DNA of 5,269 nucleotides from positions 1-5,269 of the forward strand of contig JAGZLX010000085.1 of the NCBI GenBank assembly GCA_018364485.1, read 5' to 3'. A model generated the notes under the pieces. It was given only the letters and a program-made list of their open reading frames with translations. It had not been told where the DNA came from and made no database searches. Shown piece after piece: positions 1 through 5,269 of this stretch; the stretch's first letter is position 1; every line of letters starts with the position of its first letter. The stretch is from Granulicatella adiacens (GTDB lineage: Bacteria > Bacillota > Bacilli > Lactobacillales > Aerococcaceae). The translations under genes and the position numbers were made by a program.

Positions 1-108
1 AAACGCCAAGAGCACTATGATGAATTAGAAAAAGAAATTCAAAAGAACTATCCTGAGGCAACACAGCTTGCTTCAATCGTTTCAAAATTACAAGAGATGA
101 ATAAATAA
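1..108 (+). CDS. ylxM: Probable YlxM-family SRP-operon DNA-binding protein, C-terminal fragment
   Basis: Frame 1 is open from the window edge to a TAA at 106-108. It gives 35 residues, a charged, helical-looking tail that begins KRQEHYDELEKEI and ends KLQEMNK. The 5' part of the gene is outside the window, so its helix-turn-helix domain cannot be seen. The identification rests mainly on position: in Firmicutes a small protein of about 110 residues, YlxM, is encoded directly upstream of ffh, and its C-terminus is an acidic and basic helix like this one. YlxM has been described as an SRP-associated protein that affects SRP function in some streptococci. The stop lies 17 bases before the ffh start, with the ffh ribosome binding site in the gap and no terminator, so the two genes are probably cotranscribed. 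The fragment itself contains no diagnostic motif, so another small upstream gene cannot be excluded. Confidence 0.65.
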   Translation, partial: KRQEHYDELEKEIQKNYPEATQLASIVSKLQEMNK

Positions 109-125
109 ACTCAAGGAGTGAAATT

Positions 126-1562
126 ATGGCATTCGAAGGATTATCAGATCGTCTGCAAAATGCGATGACTTCCGTTTCACGAAAAGGAAAAATTACGGAA
201 GCTGACTTAAAACAAATGATGCGTGAAGTGCGTCTAGCGCTTTTAGAAGCCGACGTTAACTTCAAAGTTGTAAAAGACTTCGTGCGTAAAGTGAACGAGC
301 GTGCATTAGGTGCCAATGTGCTTGAAGCATTATCACCAGCACAACAAGTCGTTAAAATCGTTAACGAAGAATTAACAGAATTAATGGGGGGCGAACAAGC
401 GCCATTCCGTTTCGAAGCTAAACCGCCAACGGTAGTGATGATGGTCGGTCTTCAAGGGGCCGGTAAAACAACAACTGCTGGTAAACTCGCTTCCTTCATG
501 GCGAAACATGAAAAGAAACGCCCATTACTAGTTGCTGCCGACGTGTATCGTCCAGCCGCGATTGACCAATTACAAACATTAGGGAAACAATTAAACTTCC
601 CAGTGTTCTCACTTGGAAATCAAGTTAGCCCAGTAGAAATTGCCAAACAAGCGATTGAAAAAGCGAAAATTGATGGTCGCGATTTAGTGATTATCGATAC
701 GGCCGGTCGTTTGCATATTGACGAAAACTTGATGGAAGAATTACAAAACATCAAGGCAGTCGCAAATCCAAGCGAAATCTTACTCGTTGTCGACTCAATG
801 ACAGGGCAAGATGCCGTAAACGTCGCTCAAACATTTAACGAACGTCTGGACATTACAGGGGTTATCCTTACAAAACTTGATGGGGATACTCGTGGTGGTG
901 CGGCTCTATCTATCCGTTCTGTTACAGGAAAACCAATTAAATTTACAGGTCGTGGGGAAAAATTAGAAGACTTCGAAATCTTCTACCCAGAACGTATGGC
1001 TTCTCGTATTCTTGGTATGGGGGATATGATGACCCTTATCGAGAAGGCGCAACAAGACTTTGATGAAGCAAAAGCGCAAGAGATGGCAGATAAAATTAAA
1101 GCAAATACTTTTGACTTTAATGACTTTATCGACCAATTAGACCAAGTGAATAAGATGGGACCACTAGAAGACATCTTGAAGATGATTCCAGGGTTAAATA
1201 AAATGGCTGGTCTAAACGACTTAAAAGTGGATCCAAAAGATACAGCTCGTATGAAAGCTATCGTCTTATCAATGACTCCACAAGAGCGTGAAAATCCAGA
1301 TATCTTATCACAAGCTCGTCGTAAACGTATTGCAGCAGGTTCAGCTCGTCCATTAGCAGAAGTGAACCGTTTGATTAAACAGTTCAACGAATCTAAGAAG
1401 ATGATGAATCAAATGTCCAACGGAAATATGAAAGGCCTAGAAGGCATGATGAACCAAATGGGCATGGGCGGACGTGGAAACAAACTTGCTCAAATCGGTA
1501 TGCAACAATACGCACGCCGTCAAAAACAAAATAAATTGAAAAAATTAAAGAAAAAACGTTAG
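126..1562 (+). CDS. ffh: Signal recognition particle protein Ffh (SRP54 GTPase)
   Basis: Ffh binds the SRP RNA and hydrophobic signal sequences on nascent chains, and delivers ribosomes to the receptor FtsY at the membrane in a GTP-dependent way. The 478-residue product has the full NG plus M architecture. The N domain (about 1-90) carries ALLEADV at 38-44. The G domain (about 100-295) carries the P-loop GLQGAGKTT at 108-116, DVYRPAA at 139-145, DTAGR at 191-195, TKLDGD at 249-254 and the closing motif GRGEK at 275-279. The Met-rich M domain (about 297-445) has the finger-loop region GPLEDILKMIPG at 345-356 and the RNA-binding segment RRKRIAAGS at 398-406. A very basic tail ends KKLKKKR. The length is slightly above the usual 440-460 because of a Gly/Met/Lys-rich tail. 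The ATG at 126 follows AAGGAG (113-118) by 7 bases. One residue stands out: Arg 276 in the last G motif, where Thr or Val is more usual. Everything else indicates a functional protein. Confidence 0.98.
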   Translation: MAFEGLSDRLQNAMTSVSRKGKITEADLKQMMREVRLALLEADVNFKVVKDFVRKVNERALGANVLEALSPAQQVVKIVNEELTELMGGEQAPFRFEAKPPTVVMMVGLQGAGKTTTAGKLASFMAKHEKKRPLLVAADVYRPAAIDQLQTLGKQLNFPVFSLGNQVSPVEIAKQAIEKAKIDGRDLVIIDTAGRLHIDENLMEELQNIKAVANPSEILLVVDSMTGQDAVNVAQTFNERLDITGVILTKLDGDTRGGAALSIRSVTGKPIKFTGRGEKLEDFEIFYPERMASRILGMGDMMTLIEKAQQDFDEAKAQEMADKIKANTFDFNDFIDQLDQVNKMGPLEDILKMIPGLNKMAGLNDLKVDPKDTARMKAIVLSMTPQERENPDILSQARRKRIAAGSARPLAEVNRLIKQFNESKKMMNQMSNGNMKGLEGMMNQMGMGGRGNKLAQIGMQQYARRQKQNKLKKLKKKR

Positions 1563-1585
1563 GAAACAGCGTTATAAAACAATTT

Positions 1586-1628
1586 AAACCGCAACATCTT
1601 ACTAAACTCGTAAGGTTGCGGTTTTTTT
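1586..1628 (+). terminator. Strong Rho-independent terminator after ffh
   Basis: AAACCGCAAC at 1586-1595 pairs perfectly with GTTGCGGTTT at 1615-1624. CTTA at 1598-1601 extends the stem by pairing with TAAG at 1611-1614 across a 2-base bulge (AT). The loop is 9 bases (1602-1610). Seven T residues (1622-1628) follow. The structure starts 23 bases after the ffh stop and should end the ylxM-ffh transcript. The opposite strand has only an interrupted T-rich stretch, so reverse termination would be weak; that is appropriate because the next gene runs in the same direction. Confidence 0.93.
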
Positions 1629-1647
1629 ATGGGATGATAACGCAAAG

Positions 1648-1654
1648 AAAGGAG
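1648..1654 (+). promoter_or_regulatory. Ribosome binding site that fixes the MFS start at 1661
   Basis: AAAGGAG lies 6 bases before the ATG at 1661. The same frame stays open further upstream to a TTG at 1616, but that codon is inside the terminator stem and has no Shine-Dalgarno sequence. Translation from it would add a 15-residue leader encoded partly by the T-tract. The ATG at 1661 is therefore the supported start. Confidence 0.9.
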
Positions 1655-1660
1655 AACTCA

Positions 1661-2998
1661 ATGGGAAACCAAACGAAAATATGGCATGTCATTCCAGCAG
1701 TAGTCGCAACGGCGATTATGAGCTTTTGTGGCGTGTTGATTGAAACCGCAATGAACGTTACCTTCCCAACATTGATGACAGAATTTAATACAGATTCTTC
1801 AGGAATTCAATGGGTAACAACAGGATACTTACTAGCTATTGCCATCGTCGTGCCAATTACGGCTTATTTAACACGAAACTACACGATTCGCCAACTCTTC
1901 TTGGCAGCGAACCTTTTATTTGTCGGTGGGGTCTTAATCGACTGTATTTCACCAAACTTATTGATTTTATTACTCGGACGCTTTATGCAGGGGATTGGAA
2001 CAGGGATTGCACTTCCATTAATGTTCCATATCGTATTGACAAAAGTGCCGCTGCACCAACATGGAACGGTCATTGGAATCGGAGGGATGACGACCGCTCT
2101 TGCGCCACCAATCGGGCCAACTTTTGGTGGTGTTGTCTCAAGTATGTTTGGATGGCGTGCGATTTTCTACGCATTGATTCCATTCCTAATTTTCTCGTTA
2201 GTGATGGGGCTTTGGGCGATTCAAGCGGAAGAGTCACCGAAGAAACAACCATTCAACTTTATGGCGTTTGTAACGTTAGGGATTGGTCTTGCAAGTTTAC
2301 TGATGGCGATTGAACATTTATCCGTCATCTACCTTGTAGTAGTGGTTGTGGCATTTGCGGCATTTTATTACTTTAATCGAAACAATGCGCTCTTATCGTT
2401 TAAACCATTCAAGCTTGTTCGCTTTAATGCGACGCTTTATATCGTCCTAGCTTTCCAAGCTGTTGTCTTAGGGTTGTCTTTCATTTATCCAAACTACATT
2501 CAATTAGCTTGGGGAGAATCAGCGACAGTGGCAGGGCTCTTCATGTTCCCAGGGGCTGCGATGGTAGCCGTATTATCTGTTGTGTCAGGTCGTTGGTATG
2601 ATAAATCAGGCCCATTGAAGCCGATTTTAACAGGATTAGTATTTGCGGTTGTTGGGGGAGTAGCTATCAGCATCTTCTTCTCAGGGTTAACGATTTATCC
2701 GCTCTTAGCGCTAAACGTCATCTTTATGACAGGGATTGGATTTGTAATGGGAAGCAATGTAACCTATTCATTAGCGCAATTAAATTCAGTGATTCAAGCA
2801 GATGGAAATAGTATCGTGAATACATTGCAACAGTTCACAGGTGCGATTTCAACAGCCGTTATCGCGCGTATTTTCAGCTCGTTTGATTCAAACTTAGTAA
2901 CAGCAGGGCAAATCAGCGTCATCTTTGTAACGACACTTGCAGTCATTGCACTTGTTGTATTCTTATGGATTTATCCGCAAACAAAAAAATGTAAATAG
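1661..2998 (+). CDS. DHA2-family (14-TM) MFS drug:H+ antiporter
   Basis: The product is a 445-residue polytopic membrane protein, probably an exporter of drugs or other hydrophobic compounds driven by proton exchange. Hydrophobic segments can be placed at about 10-33, 50-70, 77-94, 100-125, 137-161, 165-187, 199-215, 221-238, 256-280, 288-308, 318-340, 345-366, 387-405 and 418-438. Fourteen helices is the DHA2 (EmrB/QacA/LmrB-like) number. Family motifs visible are a TM1 motif ETAMNVTFP at 28-36, QWVTTGYLL at 50-58, motif B GRFMQGIG at 106-113 and antiporter motif C APPIGPTFGG at 148-157. Motif A after TM2 is degenerate (LTRNYTIRQLF, 70-80). The usual TM1 Asp is Glu 28, which keeps the charge. 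The start is set by the ribosome binding site at 1648-1654. The gene sits between two terminators, so it is probably monocistronic. The substrate cannot be read from sequence; LmrB-type lincomycin or bile-type efflux are only possibilities. Confidence 0.9.
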   Translation: MGNQTKIWHVIPAVVATAIMSFCGVLIETAMNVTFPTLMTEFNTDSSGIQWVTTGYLLAIAIVVPITAYLTRNYTIRQLFLAANLLFVGGVLIDCISPNLLILLLGRFMQGIGTGIALPLMFHIVLTKVPLHQHGTVIGIGGMTTALAPPIGPTFGGVVSSMFGWRAIFYALIPFLIFSLVMGLWAIQAEESPKKQPFNFMAFVTLGIGLASLLMAIEHLSVIYLVVVVVAFAAFYYFNRNNALLSFKPFKLVRFNATLYIVLAFQAVVLGLSFIYPNYIQLAWGESATVAGLFMFPGAAMVAVLSVVSGRWYDKSGPLKPILTGLVFAVVGGVAISIFFSGLTIYPLLALNVIFMTGIGFVMGSNVTYSLAQLNSVIQADGNSIVNTLQQFTGAISTAVIARIFSSFDSNLVTAGQISVIFVTTLAVIALVVFLWIYPQTKKCK

Positions 2999-3008
2999 AA
3001 CATAAGGA

Positions 3009-3034
3009 AACCTTGAGAAAGGTTGTATTTTTTT
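3009..3034 (+). terminator. Probable Rho-independent terminator after the MFS gene
   Basis: AACCTT at 3009-3014 pairs with AAGGTT at 3019-3024 around a GAGA tetraloop of the GNRA class. After GTA comes a run of seven T residues (3028-3034). The stem is only 6 bp with two G-C pairs, clearly weaker than the post-ffh hairpin, so termination may be partial. It begins 11 bases after the MFS stop. Its job would be to separate the MFS transcript from the ABC transporter promoter just downstream. Confidence 0.7.
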
Positions 3035-3040
3035 AAAACT

Positions 3041-3052
3041 TTTCATATGAAA
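3041..3052 (+). promoter_or_regulatory. Candidate operator: perfect 12-bp palindrome over the -35 box
   Basis: TTTCATATGAAA reads the same on both strands, and the symmetry breaks at the next base on each side. Its right half is the putative -35 hexamer of the ABC transporter promoter. A dimeric repressor bound here would block RNA polymerase, which fits a drug-inducible exporter. No regulator gene is in the window, so the protein is unknown. A palindrome this short and AT-rich can also occur by chance. Confidence 0.4.
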
Positions 3053-3075
3053 TAGAAAGACGACTATAGTACAAT
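3047..3075 (+). promoter_or_regulatory. Sigma-A-type promoter for the ABC transporter pair
   Basis: TACAAT at 3070-3075 matches the -10 consensus at five of six positions. ATGAAA at 3047-3052, separated from it by a 17-base spacer, matches the -35 consensus TTGACA at four of six. Transcription would start near 3082, leaving an untranslated leader of only about 20 bases before the ATG at 3102. The promoter lies just past the MFS terminator, which supports an independent transcription unit for the ABC genes. Confidence 0.65.
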
Positions 3076-3101
3076 AGATAGACGTGTGAAAGGAGAGAGA
3101 A

Positions 3102-4868
3102 ATGTATTTATTAAAGAAATTATCATGGTTTTTTAAATTAGAGTGGAAACGATACACGATTGGAATTATTGCATTGTCGCTAGTCAGTGTATTCAATCTT
3201 ATTCCGCCAAGAGTGATTGGGGAAGTTGTCGATTCCATCGACCTCAAGACGCTCACAACATCGTCTTTATTATGGAACTTACTGTTATTGCTCCTTTCAG
3301 CAGTAGCCATGTACGGGCTTCGTTTTGTATGGCGGCTTTTTATCTTCGGGACTGCGAACTCGTTAGGCCAGAGACTGAGAAATCAATTATACGAACACTT
3401 TACAAGCATGTCTCCGAGCTTCTATCAAAAGTATCGCTCTGGGGACTTAATGGCGCATGCGACCAATGATGTGAGTGCTATTGTCATGACTGCAGGCGGA
3501 GGTGTGATGTCGGCTGTTGATGCCTCGATTACAGCGTTAGTGACGCTGGCGACGATGTTCTTTATGCTGGATTGGCGAATGACACTCGTTGCGATTATTC
3601 CATTGCCACTACTTGCGATTGCGACGAATATCGTCGTTCGTGCAGAGCATCAGAGCTATAAGGAATCACAAGAAGCCTTCTCCTTACTGAATAATCATGT
3701 GAACGAGAGTGTTTCTGGAATAAAAGTGACGAAATCTTTTGGTTATGGTGAAAAAGAAACAGCGTCGTTTTGGAAAACGAACGAAGATGCATGGAAGAAA
3801 AATAACCACGCTGCAAAATATAATAATCTATTCGATCCAATCGTTTTGATTTTCGTGGGTCTCAGCTACTTAATCAGTTTGGGATATGGTGGTTATTTAA
3901 TCCAACGCGGAGAATTCACAGTTGGGGAAATGATTACCTTTATGACGTATTTAGATATGCTAGTGTGGCCGCTTCAAGCCATTGGTTGGCTCTTGAATAT
4001 CGGTCAACGTGCAAGTATCTCGTATCGTCGTATTGAAACGTTATTGGAAGAGACAAGTGAAGTAAAAGAAAATCCAAACGCACTTCCGATTACAGAAGCC
4101 CGTGAGATTGATGTCGATATTCACAACTTCCAATACGAAGATGTGCCAACATTAGAAGACGTAACATTTCACCTTCATCAAGGGCAAACGCTAGGGATTG
4201 TTGGTCCAACAGGGTCAGGAAAATCAACGCTCTTAAAAATATTCCTTCGTCAATATGATGCAGGAAGAGAAGAGATTTTGATGAATGGCCGTTCGATACA
4301 AGACTATCGCATGAAAGACTTGCGAGCGCTTATGGGATATGTGCCGCAAGAACAGATTTTATTTGCAATGTCGATTAAAGACAATATCCGTTTTGGAAAT
4401 CCAACGCTTCCTGATGAAGCAGTGATTGAAGCGACTAAAATCTGCGGGCTGTATGACGATATTATGGCGATGCCTGAAGGATTCGATACGTTAATTGGCG
4501 AGAAGGGTGTGCTTTTATCAGGCGGTCAAAAACAACGTCTATCGATGGCACGCGCGCTTGTTGTGAACCCGGAAATTTTAATGCTGGATGATTCATTATC
4601 GGCTGTCGATGCCAAGACAGAGCATTTAATTTTGGAAAACTTAAAACGTGAACGTAGCGACAAAACAACAATGATTACCGCGCACCGTCTATCAGCGATT
4701 GTGCATGCGGACCTTATCATTGTGCTTCAAGATGGACGCATTGTTGAAAAAGGAACGCATGAAGAATTAATGGCGCTTGGTGGTTGGTATGCCAAGACTT
4801 ACGACCGTCAACAGCTTGAGGCGACACTTGAGGAAGGGGGAGACGCAGTTGAACATGAAGACCTTTAA
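3102..4868 (+). CDS. yheI: Heterodimeric multidrug ABC exporter subunit, YheI/BmrC-like, degenerate-site half
   Basis: This is a half-transporter of 588 residues, with an N-terminal membrane domain fused to one ATPase domain. It probably extrudes drugs or lipophilic compounds across the cytoplasmic membrane. Six membrane helices can be placed at about 17-37, 56-82, 130-155, 158-178, 244-266 and 275-300. The ATPase domain (about 336-570) shows Tyr 345 as likely A-loop, Walker A GPTGSGKST at 368-376, Q-loop Gln 416, signature LSGGQKQR at 472-479, Walker B ILMLDD at 492-497, D-loop SLSAVD at 498-503 and H-loop His 528. The residue after Walker B is Asp 497 instead of the catalytic Glu, as in B. 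subtilis BmrC (YheI) and similar subunits. The intact LSGGQ would serve the partner's active site. From memory, stretches such as the coupling region SGDLMAHATND and the end of the ATPase closely resemble YheI. The start at 3102 has AAAGGAG (3089-3095) 6 bases upstream. The gene overlaps the next exporter gene by about 20 bases. The symbol marks family resemblance, not proven orthology. Confidence 0.9.
   Translation: MYLLKKLSWFFKLEWKRYTIGIIALSLVSVFNLIPPRVIGEVVDSIDLKTLTTSSLLWNLLLLLLSAVAMYGLRFVWRLFIFGTANSLGQRLRNQLYEHFTSMSPSFYQKYRSGDLMAHATNDVSAIVMTAGGGVMSAVDASITALVTLATMFFMLDWRMTLVAIIPLPLLAIATNIVVRAEHQSYKESQEAFSLLNNHVNESVSGIKVTKSFGYGEKETASFWKTNEDAWKKNNHAAKYNNLFDPIVLIFVGLSYLISLGYGGYLIQRGEFTVGEMITFMTYLDMLVWPLQAIGWLLNIGQRASISYRRIETLLEETSEVKENPNALPITEAREIDVDIHNFQYEDVPTLEDVTFHLHQGQTLGIVGPTGSGKSTLLKIFLRQYDAGREEILMNGRSIQDYRMKDLRALMGYVPQEQILFAMSIKDNIRFGNPTLPDEAVIEATKICGLYDDIMAMPEGFDTLIGEKGVLLSGGQKQRLSMARALVVNPEILMLDDSLSAVDAKTEHLILENLKRERSDKTTMITAHRLSAIVHADLIIVLQDGRIVEKGTHEELMALGGWYAKTYDRQQLEATLEEGGDAVEHEDL
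4831..4841 (+). promoter_or_regulatory. Ribosome binding site of the second ABC gene, inside the first
   Basis: The purine run AGGAAGGGGGA lies within the last codons of the first ABC gene. It is 7 bases before a TTG at 4849 but 13 bases before the ATG at 4855 in the same frame. Spacing favours the TTG, while codon preference favours the ATG. The two starts differ by two residues (Met-Asn). Either way the genes overlap, which suggests translational coupling and a balanced subunit ratio. Confidence 0.6.
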
Positions 4869-5269
4869 TCGACTCATCGCCTACTTATGGCGGTATAAGA
4901 AGTCGAGTACGATTGCGATTTTATTTATCCTCTTATCAAGTATTACCGCAACAGTGATTCCACTGATAGCTCGTTATTATATCGACACGTATATTGATAA
5001 CGGCGTGTGGAATGAAGGATACTGGCTCCTTATCGTTTACTACTCACTATTCTTACTAAGAGTATTATTAACGTATATTGGAACTTATGCCTTTAGCTAT
5101 GTATCCAATAGTGTTGTTCGCGATTTGCGTCAAGAGGCCTTTTCGAATATGCAAAAACTCAATATGACGTACTTTGATACAACACCAGCTGGAGCCATCG
5201 TTTCTCGTTTAACCAACGATACGCAGGCGGTCAGCGATATGTTTAGCTCGATTTTCTCGACGTTTTTAA
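4849..5269 (+). CDS. Second heterodimeric ABC exporter subunit, YheH/BmrD-like, N-terminal part
   Basis: The frame is open from TTG 4849 (alternative ATG 4855) to the window edge, giving about 140 residues of the transmembrane domain. The ATPase domain lies outside the window. Hydrophobic segments are at about 21-45 and 58-88. After them comes the cytoplasmic extension typical of exporters, with VRDLRQEAF at 90-98, a helix ending YFDTTPAG at 108-115 and VSRLTNDTQAV at 118-128, the conserved region that leads to the first coupling helix. It overlaps the upstream subunit gene by 14-20 bases, so the two are cotranscribed and very likely form one heterodimer. In B. subtilis BmrD a sizeable extracellular insertion follows the first helix. 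Here the loop between the first two helices is short (about 46-57), so this subunit lacks that insertion. By analogy its ATPase domain should carry the catalytic Glu, but that cannot be seen here. Confidence 0.88.
   Translation, partial: MNMKTFNRLIAYLWRYKKSSTIAILFILLSSITATVIPLIARYYIDTYIDNGVWNEGYWLLIVYYSLFLLRVLLTYIGTYAFSYVSNSVVRDLRQEAFSNMQKLNMTYFDTTPAGAIVSRLTNDTQAVSDMFSSIFSTFL

Noticed and set aside
983..1387. 134-codon open frame on the minus strand inside ffh
   Set aside because: It lies wholly within the conserved M-domain coding region. Its Ser/Ile/Phe-rich product has no recognisable motif and reflects the codon pattern of ffh.
1616..1660. Upstream TTG start for the MFS gene, adding 15 residues
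   Set aside because: The codon is inside the terminator stem, has no ribosome binding site, and the added residues are encoded partly by the T-tract. ATG 1661 has AAAGGAG at ideal spacing.
1810..2313. 167-codon plus-strand frame inside the MFS gene
   Set aside because: It is an alternate frame of a clear 14-helix transporter. The product is rich in Trp, Cys and Arg and has no domain, so it is a shadow.
2963..3310. 115-codon minus-strand frame spanning the MFS-ABC intergenic region
   Set aside because: It crosses the MFS 3' end, the terminator, the promoter and the ABC 5' end, all of which are better explained on the plus strand. The product is low-complexity and unrecognised.
5264..5269. 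Apparent TAA at the window end that might stop the second ABC gene
   Set aside because: It is out of frame: the coding frame reads TTT TTA then a single A, so the gene continues past the window.
1..5269. CRISPR array, tRNA, SRP RNA, riboswitch, insertion sequence or phage attachment site
   Set aside because: No regularly spaced repeats, cloverleaf, transposase or flanking inverted and direct repeats were seen. Coding sequence fills nearly all of the window, and the gaps are too short for these elements.

Overview
The window looks like chromosomal DNA of a low-GC Firmicute, most likely in the order Lactobacillales. The evidence is AT-leaning codon use, strong AAGGAG-type ribosome binding sites at most starts, a Gram-positive ylxM-ffh gene pair, and proteins resembling Bacillus and lactic acid bacterial families. 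A carnobacterial-type host is a guess from overall protein flavour, not something I could test.

Positions 1-1562 are housekeeping: the last 35 codons of a probable ylxM (SRP-operon helix-turn-helix protein), then a complete ffh encoding the signal recognition particle GTPase. A strong intrinsic terminator (1586-1628) closes this unit.

Positions 1661-2998 encode a 14-helix DHA2-family major facilitator transporter, probably a proton-driven multidrug exporter. No clear promoter lies between the ffh terminator and this gene. It is followed by a shorter intrinsic terminator (about 3009-3034).

Positions 3041-5269 begin a new unit: a sigma-A-like promoter whose putative -35 box lies inside a perfect 12-bp palindrome, then two overlapping genes for half-ABC exporters. 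The first (3102-4868) is complete and resembles B. subtilis YheI/BmrC. It has the Glu-to-Asp change after Walker B that marks the degenerate-site subunit of heterodimeric exporters. The second (from about 4849) is cut by the window end after about 140 residues and is the likely partner. The MFS gene and the ABC pair together form a small efflux cluster next to ffh.

All sequence longer than about 110 bases is accounted for by genes. I found no RNA gene, mobile element, CRISPR array or clearly new system. The most checkable novelties are the palindromic operator candidate, the apparent absence of a bmrB-like leader, and the promoter-poor, terminator-bounded placement of the MFS gene.
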